A DNA stretch of 64,000 nucleotides from positions 59,840 through 123,839 of the forward strand of contig DAIOLC010000002.1 in the NCBI GenBank assembly GCA_036756425.1. Reading direction: 5' to 3'. The translations under genes were made by a program, and so were the position numbers. Source of the DNA: UBA6115 sp012514225. GTDB taxonomy: Bacteria > Bacillota > Clostridia > Christensenellales > Aristaeellaceae. This document shows, one piece after another, positions 1 to 8,013 of this stretch (positions within the stretch are counted from its first letter, which is position 1; each line of letters begins with the position of its first letter). The notes below the pieces were generated by a model, which was not told the origin of the DNA, searched no databases, and worked only from the letters and a program-made list of their open reading frames with translations.

Positions 1-498
1 AAGGGTTTCCATCGCCTCCGGCCGGGTGGCCTCCAGCACCTGTGAAACCAGGGAGGAGAACACCTTGCCGGGCAGCCCGGGCAGGCTCTGGTAGAGGGGC
101 TGGACGCCCTTTTTCTGCAGCAACCTGGGGTTTATCAGGACGAGCCTGCCCCGGTAGGCCTGCGCCTTCCCGTACAGCAGCACCTTTTGCCCGTGCTTCA
201 GGTTCCGCGCCATCCAGGGCTGGTTGAACCAATGGGCGGAAACGGCGCCCGTCCCGTCCTGAAGCGACGCGCGCGCCAGGGAGCGGCCGGCGTAATAGCT
301 CAGGCTGGGGCTGCCCTCGACCGTGGCTTCCACGCAGTGCTCACCCGGCTTGAGCGAAGCGATCGGCGTCGGCTCCAGCGCGTAGGCGTAGCTCTTTGGC
401 AGCCGCTCCGGCACCGCCGCGGCGCCGTCGACGCCGGCGTCCCGAAGCGCCTTGATGCGCTTGGGCCCCAGCCCGCGAAGGTCTTCCAGCCTCAACAT
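1..498 (-). CDS. recG: ATP-dependent DNA helicase RecG, N-terminal part (cut by window edge)
   Basis: These are the first 166 residues of RecG, the double-stranded DNA translocase that remodels stalled replication forks and Holliday junctions. The gene runs off the left edge, so the helicase motifs are not visible. The ATG at 498 is followed by a helix-hairpin-like segment (LRGLGPKRIKAL) and an OB-fold wedge region. The visible part ends in SLPGLPGKVFSSLV, a pattern typical of the end of the RecG wedge domain. It lies 67 bp downstream of fakA on the same strand, matching the common Firmicutes order asp23-fakA-recG, so it is probably the last visible gene of that operon. Identity rests on the wedge region and gene order only. 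Confidence 0.85.
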   Translation of the reverse strand, partial: MLRLEDLRGLGPKRIKALRDAGVDGAAAVPERLPKSYAYALEPTPIASLKPGEHCVEATVEGSPSLSYYAGRSLARASLQDGTGAVSAHWFNQPWMARNLKHGQKVLLYGKAQAYRGRLVLINPRLLQKKGVQPLYQSLPGLPGKVFSSLVSQVLEATRPEAMETL

Positions 499-565
499 GC
501 CCGCCTTTCAAAAAGAGCCGCCACGTCCGGCGGCTCTCTGCCCGTTCGGTTTTCCGGGGAACAGC

Positions 566-2203
566 CTACTCGACGGAGAGCAGGTAAAAATACAGTTGCT
601 GCCCGCCGCGGTGAACTTCCACGTCGCAGAAGGGGAAATCCGCGGCAATCCGCTCCCCGAGGGCCTTCGCGTCCTCCGGCTTGACCCCTTCCCCGTAATA
701 CACGGTAATCAGCCCGTCGTCGTCGGTGACGATTTCCTTCATCAGGGAAAACGACGCGTCCTCGGCGGAGCCGCCGCTGACGGTGATGCGGCCGTTGTTC
801 AGCCCGATGACGTCCCCGGCCTTGATGCTCATGTCCTCCAGCGCCGTGTCCCGCACGGCGTAGGTCACCATGCCGGTGCGCACCTTCTGCGCGGCCTCGT
901 CCATGCGCTTCTCGTTCTCCTCCGGGGAGACCTCCGGCTGGAAGGCGACGACCGCGGCGATGCCCATCGCGACGTTCTTGGTGGGCAGGACGATGACGCG
1001 GTTCTCGCACAGCTCCGCCGCCTGCTGGGCCGCCAGGGTGATGTTGCCGTTGTTGGGCAGGATAAAGACCGTTTTGGCGCGGACGCTGTCCAGGGCCTTC
1101 TTCAGGTCCTCGATGCTGGGGTTCATCGTCTGGCCGCCCTCGACGATGCTGTCCACGCCCAGGTCCTTGTAAATCTCGGAAAACCCGCTGCCCTGCGACA
1201 CCGCGACGATTCCGTAGTCCTTGGCTTCCTGCGTCTTCTGCGCGTCCAGGTCACGGCGCTGCTGGAGCATGTTCTCGATTTTCAGCCCGTTGAGCTCCCC
1301 CATCATCAGGGCTTGCTGCAGGGCCTTGCCCGGGTCGTTGGTGTGCAGGTGCACCTTGATGAGCTGGCTGTCGCCGACCACGAGCACGCAGTCGCCGATC
1401 CGGCTGAACTTTCGCCGCAGCGCCGCGATGTCCGCGTCGCCGACGCCGGGCTTCATTTCCTGGATGAAAAACTCGGTGCAATAGGCGAAATGGATGTCGC
1501 CCAGCAGGTCGTGCTCGTCGACGAACTCCTGCTCCGCCGCGCTGTCGCCGCTCATGTCGACGGACAGGTCGTCCACCTGCTCCCCGTTGACGACGGCGGC
1601 GTAGCCTGTATAAATCAGCAGCAGCCCGCGGCCGCCCGCGTCCACCACGCCCGCCTGGGTCAGGGCCGGCAGCATTTCCTGGGTGCGCTTGAGGATGCTC
1701 TCCCCGCTTTGAAGGATGACCTTGAACAGCGCCGAAAAACTGTCCGGCTCCATGTCCGCCTGCTTGATCGCGTCGTCCGCGATGACCCGCGCGACGGTCA
1801 GGATGGTGCCCTCCTTGGGCTTCATGACCGCCTTGTATGCCGTGTCTGCGCCGGCGCGCAGCGCGGCGGCGAATTCGCCGGGCGTAACAGCCTGTTTGTC
1901 CGCCAGCGCCTTGGAAAAGCCGCGGTACAGCTGGGACAGGATGACGCCGGAGTTGCCCCGCGCCCCGCGCAGGGCTCCCTTGGACAGGGCCTCGGCCATT
2001 TCGCCGATGCTCCCCGCGTCCCGGCCGTTCATTTCCTTCACGGCGGAAATCATGGTCATGGACATATTGGTTCCCGTGTCGCCGTCCGGCACGGGGAAAA
2101 CGTTCAGGGCGTTGACCGCCTCGCGGTTCTTTTCCAGAAGCGCCGCGCCCGCGATGACCATTTCGCGCAGGGTGCTGGCGTCGATCTGACGAATATCCGG
2201 CAT
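566..2203 (-). CDS. fakA: Fatty acid kinase, ATP-binding subunit FakA (DAK2/YloV family)
   Basis: FakA phosphorylates fatty acids presented by a FakB (DegV-family) partner, giving acyl phosphate for PlsX/PlsY-dependent phospholipid synthesis; it is cytosolic. The 545-residue length is normal for the family. The N-terminal DhaL/DAK2 kinase domain carries PDGDTGTNM at residues 39-47, the nucleotide and metal loop, followed by GARGNSGVILSQ. The C-terminal half is the DegV-like domain of the YloV family. The ATG at 2203 has a GGAGGG ribosome site. It lies 25 bp after the Asp23 gene and upstream of recG. No FakB gene is in the window, but the acyl-phosphate enzyme PlsX is encoded at 51137-52138. 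Confidence 0.95.
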   Translation of the reverse strand: MPDIRQIDASTLREMVIAGAALLEKNREAVNALNVFPVPDGDTGTNMSMTMISAVKEMNGRDAGSIGEMAEALSKGALRGARGNSGVILSQLYRGFSKALADKQAVTPGEFAAALRAGADTAYKAVMKPKEGTILTVARVIADDAIKQADMEPDSFSALFKVILQSGESILKRTQEMLPALTQAGVVDAGGRGLLLIYTGYAAVVNGEQVDDLSVDMSGDSAAEQEFVDEHDLLGDIHFAYCTEFFIQEMKPGVGDADIAALRRKFSRIGDCVLVVGDSQLIKVHLHTNDPGKALQQALMMGELNGLKIENMLQQRRDLDAQKTQEAKDYGIVAVSQGSGFSEIYKDLGVDSIVEGGQTMNPSIEDLKKALDSVRAKTVFILPNNGNITLAAQQAAELCENRVIVLPTKNVAMGIAAVVAFQPEVSPEENEKRMDEAAQKVRTGMVTYAVRDTALEDMSIKAGDVIGLNNGRITVSGGSAEDASFSLMKEIVTDDDGLITVYYGEGVKPEDAKALGERIAADFPFCDVEVHRGGQQLYFYLLSVE

Positions 2204-2228
2204 GGCTCTCCCTCCGAAACCGCGGGGC

Positions 2229-2579
2229 TCAGACGCGGATTCCCTCTACGGTGATGTTCACGTTGCGAACCTTGACGCCGGTCATGCTCTCCAGCTTGTA
2301 GCGCACGACTTCCTTGATGGAATTGCACACCGCCGTGACGGAAATGCCGTACTCGACGACGATGTACAGGTCGACGTCAATCATGTCCTCCACCGCGCGC
2401 AGCTGCACGCCCTTGCTGAGGTTTTCCCGCCCCAGCCATTCCACCAGGCCGTCCTTGGCGCGCTTGGAAGACATCGCGACGATGCCGTAGCACTCCAGGG
2501 TCGCGTATCCGACGACTTTGAGCATCACCTCTTCCGAGATATAGATGGTGCCGATATCGTTTTTAATCTTGAATTCCAT
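2229..2579 (-). CDS. Asp23/Gls24 family envelope stress protein (YloU-like)
   Basis: A 116-residue Asp23/Gls24 family protein, the YloU type that almost always precedes fakA in Firmicutes. Members are small proteins linked to envelope stress or membrane-associated assemblies; the exact role of the YloU branch is not settled. The sequence has the family features: an opening strand (GTIYISEEVM), a central amphipathic helix, VDLYIVVEYG, and a C-terminal strand ending VNITVEGIRV. The ATG at 2579 was chosen over an in-frame start at 2615 because GGAGGG stands just upstream and the 2615 codon lies inside the putative -10 box. It is the first gene of the asp23-fakA-recG operon. Confidence 0.9.
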   Translation of the reverse strand: MEFKIKNDIGTIYISEEVMLKVVGYATLECYGIVAMSSKRAKDGLVEWLGRENLSKGVQLRAVEDMIDVDLYIVVEYGISVTAVCNSIKEVVRYKLESMTGVKVRNVNITVEGIRV

Positions 2580-2614
2580 CTTGCCCTCCCATCGGACGTT
2601 TGTTTGGCGTGACA

Positions 2615-2643
2615 AGTATACAGGTTTTCAAGGCGGGACGCAA
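2615..2643 (-). promoter_or_regulatory. Putative sigma-A promoter of the asp23-fakA-recG operon
   Basis: On the minus strand, TTGCGT and TATACT are separated by 17 bp and lie about 35 bp upstream of the Asp23 start. The -35 box lies within an inverted repeat (2630-2654), so the two elements overlap. Confidence 0.6.
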
Positions 2644-2654
2644 CATCCCGCCTT
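2630..2654. terminator. Inverted repeat between the L,D-transpeptidase and asp23, possible terminator
   Basis: A perfect 9-bp stem (AAGGCGGGA with TCCCGCCTT) around a 7-nt loop sits in the 91 bp between the two minus-strand genes. It lacks a clear U-run on either strand, so it is at best a weak intrinsic terminator for the L,D-transpeptidase gene. It also covers the -35 box of the downstream promoter. Confidence 0.35.
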
Positions 2655-2670
2655 CCAAAGGTACCGGGTG

Positions 2671-4509
2671 TCAGAACCCGTTTTCCCTGTTCAGCTCGTC
2701 GATTTCCGCAGAGCGGACGGGCGGCTTGCAGTAGGGGCAGGGGGTCAGCTTGCGGGTGAGCTCGTCTTCCAGCTGCCCGTAGGCGGTCTCCCCCTTCAAG
2801 GGAAGGAATCGGTTCTTGATGCTGCTGCAGTTCTGGTCCAGGTGGTAGTACTTCCCGCCGTCCGGGTTGTAGAACAGCGGCAGCCCGGCGTCCGGGTACT
2901 CGTGGTAGCGGCCGTCGTCGTCCCAGACGAGCACCTTGGTGTTGACCTTGATGTTGCTCCACAGCCAGGTCATGTTGATGCCGTCGTCGTTGTTGCGGCG
3001 CTGGACGCGGATGCAGCCGTGGCTGGCCTTCTTGCCCAGCTGCGCCTCCTGGGAGGAATAATCCCAGTACCCCGTCGACTGGTTGACGATGTAGGGCACC
3101 TCGTGAATCAGCACGCCCGCGTTGATGCGCATGGCCATGCGGCACACCAGGTTGCCGGTGGTGAAGTCGCCCGTCCGGCTGATCATCAGGAACTCCCCGG
3201 AGGGCGTCTCGTTCCAGGGCTGCTGCCGGGTGGGGATGCCGGTGGAGATGACCAGCTCGGTAAACAGCTTGCCTTCCTTGAACACGTACATCAGCTGCTT
3301 GTGCTTGTCGATCAGGATGCCGTAGTCATCCCGTGGCGTGACGGTCTTCAGCTCGCTGGTGCGGATATAGCCGCGGATGAGCGCGTCCGTGTCCCCGTAG
3401 CCCCTGCGCGAGCGGTTGTCCGGGCCGTAGGAGGAGTTGTAGGCTTCCACCAGCGACCAGCCGTCGTCGTACTGCTCCAGCACGTGAACCCCCTGGGACT
3501 CGTAGGAGATTTCCCCCAGGATGTTCTCGCGCTTCGCGCTGTCGTCGCGGGCGGCGCGCAGTTTGTAGGTGTCCCGCTGGTCCTTGCCGAACAGCACCGT
3601 GATGGGCTGCTGCATGACCTTCCAGATTTTTTCCTCGTCCCACACGCCCACGGGCAGCTTCCAGTAGTTCTGCGCCAGTTCCCCGTCCGGGACTTCCTCG
3701 CCGGTGGGCAGGGAAAACTTCCGTGCCGGCTCCGCCTGCGCTGCTGGGGCGGCAGCTTCCGCAGTCCCCGCGTCACCGGCCGCGGGCTTTCCGTCGGCAG
3801 TTCCCGGATTTCCCGGGGTTCCGCCACTATGGTCCGGAATTTCACTTGCCGTTGGCGCCAGCACGTCCAGGGTGATGTGCTGCTGGCTGGCGGCGAAGCC
3901 CGTCTCGTCCATGAACAGCACGGACAAGGTGTGCGTCCCCGGCGGGGGCGGCTGCCCGCCCGCCAAGCCGTCCCAGTTCACCCGGGTCATGCCCGACTCG
4001 ACGCCGCCGTGGTAAATCTCGTAGTGCTTGTCCGCCACGTGGAGGACGACCAGCAGGCTTCCCGCCATGTTGACCTCGGCGGTCAGACCCCAGGGCTCGC
4101 CCGGGGTCACGGCCGCGTCCTGCACCGTGAGGCGCGTAATCTGCGGGCTGACGTCCCCCACCGTGAGGTCCAGTGTCTGTGTGTCTTCGCCCAGGCGCAG
4201 GAAAAGCCGGTATTCCCCCGGCGCGACCGGCCGCATTTCCGCGTCATACCCGTTCCAGAACACGGCGTTCTCCCCGGACAGGACCGGGAGCCGCTCATAG
4301 ACGGTTGCGACCGTCGTCCCGGATGCGTCCAGCAGCGTCAGGGCGGCTTCGCCGGAGGATACGGAGGTAAAGGCGATGCGCTCAGGCTTGCCCGGGCGGA
4401 TGAGCGCGGGCGCCTGCAAAATCATGATGCGGGGCGCCTGCGCGCCCGCAAGGGGCAACACGCCGAGCAAAACCGTAACAGCCAGCAAGAGGGCGTATCT
4501 GCGTTTCAT
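2671..4509 (-). CDS. Secreted L,D-transpeptidase (YkuD domain) with N-terminal Ig-like repeats
   Basis: A 612-residue exported enzyme predicted to form L,D (3-3) crosslinks or attach proteins to peptidoglycan. Residues 1-23 form a signal peptide ending around GAQA. Two FlgD-like Ig modules follow (NGYDAEMRPVAPGEYRLFL near residues 85-105 and a second near 160-220), then an Ala/Pro/Gly-rich linker and an SH3-like region. The YkuD domain carries the catalytic motif SHGCIRV with the nucleophile at Cys499. The C-terminus has an extra segment with YYHLDQNC and CPYC that resembles a small metal or disulfide module. The ATG at 4509 has a GGGAGGA ribosome site. It has its own promoter and is divergent from the SNF2 gene. 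Confidence 0.9.
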   Translation of the reverse strand: MKRRYALLLAVTVLLGVLPLAGAQAPRIMILQAPALIRPGKPERIAFTSVSSGEAALTLLDASGTTVATVYERLPVLSGENAVFWNGYDAEMRPVAPGEYRLFLRLGEDTQTLDLTVGDVSPQITRLTVQDAAVTPGEPWGLTAEVNMAGSLLVVLHVADKHYEIYHGGVESGMTRVNWDGLAGGQPPPPGTHTLSVLFMDETGFAASQQHITLDVLAPTASEIPDHSGGTPGNPGTADGKPAAGDAGTAEAAAPAAQAEPARKFSLPTGEEVPDGELAQNYWKLPVGVWDEEKIWKVMQQPITVLFGKDQRDTYKLRAARDDSAKRENILGEISYESQGVHVLEQYDDGWSLVEAYNSSYGPDNRSRRGYGDTDALIRGYIRTSELKTVTPRDDYGILIDKHKQLMYVFKEGKLFTELVISTGIPTRQQPWNETPSGEFLMISRTGDFTTGNLVCRMAMRINAGVLIHEVPYIVNQSTGYWDYSSQEAQLGKKASHGCIRVQRRNNDDGINMTWLWSNIKVNTKVLVWDDDGRYHEYPDAGLPLFYNPDGGKYYHLDQNCSSIKNRFLPLKGETAYGQLEDELTRKLTPCPYCKPPVRSAEIDELNRENGF

Positions 4510-4535
4510 TCATTCCTCCCATGTGGACCGCTGCC

Positions 4536-4564
4536 ATCTTAACAAATGATTTCCTACCCGGCAA
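4536..4564 (-). promoter_or_regulatory. Putative sigma-A promoter of the L,D-transpeptidase gene
   Basis: Minus-strand TTGCCG, a 17-bp spacer and TAAGAT lie 27 bp upstream of the start codon, in an AT-rich patch shared with the divergent SNF2 promoter. Confidence 0.5.
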
Positions 4565-4581
4565 GGCAGAATATAAACACA

Positions 4582-4610
4582 TTGTAAACAAATCCGTTAC
4601 AGGCTATAAT
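4582..4610 (+). promoter_or_regulatory. Putative sigma-A promoter of the SNF2 helicase gene
   Basis: TTGTAA, a 17-bp spacer and a perfect TATAAT lie 35 bp upstream of the TTG start. The surrounding AT-rich sequence stands out from the GC-rich chromosome. Confidence 0.7.
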
Positions 4611-4644
4611 CTTTGCGTAATCAATAGGAAGGACGTCCGCCGAT

Positions 4645-6825
4645 TTGCTCAACCGGGTCATCACCGCCCTGCGTTCCATCCGCGCGCCCTTCGCGCAAAG
4701 CGAGCCCGACCTGCACCTGCTGGTCGCCTCCGCGCTAGAGGCGGCCGGCCTTCCCTTTTCGCACGAGGCGATGGTCGCGCCGGGCTGCCGGGTCGATTTC
4801 CTGGTGTCCGGCGTCGCCATCGAAATCAAGCGCGCCCGCCCGAACCGCAAGGCCCTACTGCGCCAGGCGACGCGCTACCTGGCCTCCCCGCGGGTGGATT
4901 CGCTGCTGCTGCTGTGCGAGCGCGACCCCGGCTTGCCCGACCACATCCTGGGGAAGCCCTGCGCGTCGCTCAGCCTTTCCGGCCTCTGGGGCGTCGCCGC
5001 GCCCGCCGGGAGCGCGAAAACCCGCCCTGCAGATTTGCCTTTGGCCGCCGCGGAGCCGCCCGCCAATGCACCCCCGCCTGCCGGCGCGGATACGCCCGCC
5101 TACCTGCAGCCCGCGCCCGCGGCCTCCCGGCTGTTCGGCACCCTGTCCTACCAGCCCCGCAGCCGTTCCTGGGTCATCAAGGGCGACCCGGCCGTCACGG
5201 AGATGGCCAAGCGCCTGTTCCCGGGCGCCGATTCCGGCAAGCGCGGCGTCGCGCGTTTCACCGCGCACCGGCGGACGGTGGGCGAACTCAACTGGCTGAT
5301 GATGCGCTACCCCCTGGCCGTGATGCCGGAGGACCTGGACCGCTGGAACCAGGCGCTGCAGGAGAGCCAGGCGCACTACAGGAAGCTGGAAGATTTCCGG
5401 ACAAACGCCCCGGAATACACCGACGCGTCGGGCGCCTTTCAGGGGGTCCTGCGCCCCTTCCAGCAGTTCGGCGCCAGCTGGCTCGTCCACGCGGGCCGGG
5501 GGCTGCTGGCGGACGAGATGGGCCTGGGCAAAACCGTCCAGTCCCTGGCCGCGCTGGCCGCCTGCGGCGCGTTCCCGGCGCTGGTGGTCGTGCCTCCCCA
5601 CCTGGTGAGCAACTGGGAGAGCGAAATCAACCGCTTCCTTCGGTTCGACGGCCGTCCGCCCCGGGTCTGCGTCATCCGGGGGCTCAAGCCCCAGCCGCTG
5701 CCGGAGGCGGATATCTACCTTGTCCATTACCTGCTGCTGCGCGGCTGGAAGGACGCGCTGCCTGAACTGCCGGTCAGCGCCGTCATCTTTGACGAAATCC
5801 AGGAGCTGCGCCACAGCGGCACGGAGAAGTACAGCGCGGCCAGCCTGCTGGCCAACGCCTGCGCCCGCGTGTGGGGCCTGTCCGGCACGCCGATTTACAA
5901 CCACGGCGGGGAAATCTGGAACGTGGTCAATATCCTTGACTACCACCTGCTGGGCGACTGGGAGTCCTTCACAAGGGAGTGGTGCTACGGCTACGGCAAC
6001 GCCGTGGTCGTCCACCCGGACTGGCTGGGCGAGCACCTGCGTCGCGAGGGGCTGATGCTCCGGCGCAACAAACTGGACGTGCTGCCGGAGCTGCCGGACA
6101 AGCGCCGGCTTGTCCAGCGGGTGGACGCCGACGACGCGCTGATGGCCCGGTTGATGCAGCCGGTGCTGGAACGCCTGCGCTCGTATGCCGTCAACCCGGG
6201 GGATTCCCCTTCCCGCCGCGCGCTGGAGGAAGGCAACCTCTCCCACCAGGAGCGGCAGGCCACCGGGCTGGCCAAGGCCGCCTGCGTCGCCCAGTTCGTG
6301 CGCGCATTGGCGGAGTCCGGGGAGAAGGTCCTGCTCTTCGCGCACCACCACGCGGTGATGGACGAGTACAGGAAGGAACTTGCGCGGCTTTCCCCCGCCT
6401 TCATCACCGGCCGGGAGACCCAGGCGCAGAAGGACGCCAGCGTCCGGCGCTTCATGGAGGGCAGGACCGATTTGTGCTGCGTCTCCCTGCGCGCGGCGTC
6501 CGGCCTCAACCTGCAGCGCGCCACCTGCGTGGTCTTCGGGGAACTGGACTGGTCGCCCGCCGTCCACAGCCAGGCGGAGGACCGCGCCCACCGCATCGGG
6601 CAGAAGGATTCCCTGCTGTGCTACTACCTGGTTTCGCCCGGGGGCTCCGACGCCGTCATGCAGGACGCCCTGGGCTTGAAGGTCAGCCAGTTCATGGGAC
6701 TGATGGGCGAACTGCCCCAGTCCGAGGCGGACGCCGCGCGCTCTTCCAGCCTGGCCCGGAGGCACGTGGAGGACATGCTGAAGCGCTGGCTTCCGGGGGC
6801 GGACGTGCCCGCCAACGTGCCGTGA
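4645..6825 (+). CDS. SNF2-family helicase with an N-terminal PD-(D/E)XK-like domain
   Basis: A 726-residue SWI2/SNF2-type DNA translocase, probably acting on branched or damaged DNA. Residues 1-95 look like a restriction-endonuclease fold: CRVDFLV (Asp51) then VAIEIKRAR (Glu60, Lys62), the D...ExK pattern. A proline-rich linker leads to a segment around residues 150-235 (WVIKGD, KRLFPGA, NWLMMRYPL) that recalls HARP/SMARCAL1-type modules. The motor has Walker A DEMGLGKT (290-297), motif II DEIQ (383-386, an unusual variant), LSGTPIYN as motif III, and motif VI QAEDRAHRIGQ (643-653). The start is TTG at 4645 with AGGAAGGA upstream. It precedes ruvCAB, although ruvC has its own promoter. Nuclease activity is inference; the motor assignment is secure. 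Confidence 0.85.
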   Translation: MLNRVITALRSIRAPFAQSEPDLHLLVASALEAAGLPFSHEAMVAPGCRVDFLVSGVAIEIKRARPNRKALLRQATRYLASPRVDSLLLLCERDPGLPDHILGKPCASLSLSGLWGVAAPAGSAKTRPADLPLAAAEPPANAPPPAGADTPAYLQPAPAASRLFGTLSYQPRSRSWVIKGDPAVTEMAKRLFPGADSGKRGVARFTAHRRTVGELNWLMMRYPLAVMPEDLDRWNQALQESQAHYRKLEDFRTNAPEYTDASGAFQGVLRPFQQFGASWLVHAGRGLLADEMGLGKTVQSLAALAACGAFPALVVVPPHLVSNWESEINRFLRFDGRPPRVCVIRGLKPQPLPEADIYLVHYLLLRGWKDALPELPVSAVIFDEIQELRHSGTEKYSAASLLANACARVWGLSGTPIYNHGGEIWNVVNILDYHLLGDWESFTREWCYGYGNAVVVHPDWLGEHLRREGLMLRRNKLDVLPELPDKRRLVQRVDADDALMARLMQPVLERLRSYAVNPGDSPSRRALEEGNLSHQERQATGLAKAACVAQFVRALAESGEKVLLFAHHHAVMDEYRKELARLSPAFITGRETQAQKDASVRRFMEGRTDLCCVSLRAASGLNLQRATCVVFGELDWSPAVHSQAEDRAHRIGQKDSLLCYYLVSPGGSDAVMQDALGLKVSQFMGLMGELPQSEADAARSSSLARRHVEDMLKRWLPGADVPANVP

Positions 6826-6842
6826 GCGGCGTCCCCCCTTCG

Positions 6843-6871
6843 TTGACAAGCGGAGGGGGTTCGCTTAAGAT
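6843..6871 (+). promoter_or_regulatory. Putative sigma-A promoter of ruvCAB-queA-psuKG
   Basis: TTGACA, a 17-bp spacer and TAAGAT stand 21 bp before the ruvC ATG, just after the SNF2 stop codon. Confidence 0.65.
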
Positions 6872-6892
6872 GCTTGCGAAAAGGGGGTGCGC

Positions 6893-7387
6893 ATGCGGAT
6901 TCTGGGCATCGACCCGGGCCTGGCGACGATGGGCTGGGGGCTGATCCGGGCAGGGGCGAACAGCCCGCGCTTCGTGGCCTGCGGCGTCATCTCCACCCTG
7001 CCCGAAACCGCGCTGCCTCAGCGGCTGCTGGAAATTGACAGGGGGGTCGAGAGCCTCATCGCGCTTTACCAGCCCGACGCGGTCGTGTTCGAGCAACTGT
7101 TTTTCGCCAAGAACGTCACTACTGCCTTCACCGTGGGCGCCGCCAGGGGTGTCGCCGTCGCGCGCTGCGCGCGTCACACGGAGCAGCTTTTCGAGTACAC
7201 CCCCATGCAGATCAAGCAGGCGGTCGCCGGATACGGCAAGGCGGACAAGCTGCAGGTGCAGCAGATGATCAAACTCCTGCTGGGGCTTCCGGACTACCCC
7301 CGCCCGGACGACGCCGCCGACGCGGTGGCCGCGGCGCTGACCCACTACAACTCCGGCCGCTTCGGCGGCCTGCACGTCATGAAATAG
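6893..7387 (+). CDS. ruvC: Holliday junction resolvase RuvC
   Basis: RuvC cleaves Holliday junctions on RuvAB-bound DNA at the end of recombination. The 164-residue protein has the expected acidic residues: Asp in ILGIDPG at the start, Glu in VVFEQLFF, and the Asp pair in RPDDAADAVAAAL near the C-terminus. The ATG at 6893 was preferred over an in-frame GTG at 6887 because the opening MRILGIDPG matches the family and the G-run serves as its ribosome site. It is first in the ruvC-ruvA-ruvB block and separated from ruvA by 11 bp. Confidence 0.97.
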   Translation: MRILGIDPGLATMGWGLIRAGANSPRFVACGVISTLPETALPQRLLEIDRGVESLIALYQPDAVVFEQLFFAKNVTTAFTVGAARGVAVARCARHTEQLFEYTPMQIKQAVAGYGKADKLQVQQMIKLLLGLPDYPRPDDAADAVAAALTHYNSGRFGGLHVMK

Positions 7388-7398
7388 CGAGGCGGGCG

Positions 7399-8010
7399 AT
7401 GTACGCGTTTATTGAAGGCCTGGTGGCTGAAAAAAGCGGGAACGAGCTGGTCGTCAACGTCCAGGGCGTCGGTTACCAGCTCATCTGCACCCAGGCGGCC
7501 CTTTCCCAGGCGCCGCCCAAGGGCGAGTTCGTGCGCGTGTATACCTGGCTGTCCGTCCGGGAAGACGCGATGGAGCTGTTCGGCTTCTCCAGCCGGGAGG
7601 AGCGCGGGATGTTCCTGAGCCTCAACGCGGTCTCCGGCATCGGGCCCCGGACCGCCCTGAACGTGCTGAGCAGCATGCCGCTCAAGGAACTAACCCTGGC
7701 CATATTGACCGAGGACGTGCAGACGCTGTCCCGCGCGCCGGGTGTCGGCCGCAAGACGGCGCAGCGCATCGCGCTGGAGCTGAAGGACCGCCTGTCCAAG
7801 GACGAGTGGGCCGTCGGGGTGGCCGACCTGCCCAACCCCGCCGTTACCGGACAGCGGGGCGTGGTGGCGGAAGCCATCCAGGCGCTGCTGGCGCTGGGCT
7901 ATTCCCAAAGCGAGGCCGCCTCCGCGGTCTCCCGCGCGCACCAGGCGGGCGGGGAACAGCAGGCGGACGAATTGGTCCGCCTGGCGCTGCGCGGGATGAT
8001 GAAGGGATAA
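7399..8010 (+). CDS. ruvA: Holliday junction branch migration protein RuvA
   Basis: RuvA forms the tetramer that holds Holliday junctions and loads the RuvB motor. The 203 residues show the three usual domains: an N-terminal OB fold (MYAFIEGLVAEKSGNELVV), the helix-hairpin-helix pair (AVSGIGPRTALNVLS and APGVGRKTAQRIALELK) in the middle, and a C-terminal UBA-like RuvB-binding domain (EAIQALLALGYSQSEA). It lies 11 bp after ruvC and 3 bp before ruvB. Confidence 0.97.
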   Translation: MYAFIEGLVAEKSGNELVVNVQGVGYQLICTQAALSQAPPKGEFVRVYTWLSVREDAMELFGFSSREERGMFLSLNAVSGIGPRTALNVLSSMPLKELTLAILTEDVQTLSRAPGVGRKTAQRIALELKDRLSKDEWAVGVADLPNPAVTGQRGVVAEAIQALLALGYSQSEAASAVSRAHQAGGEQQADELVRLALRGMMKG

Positions 8011-8013
8011 GGG

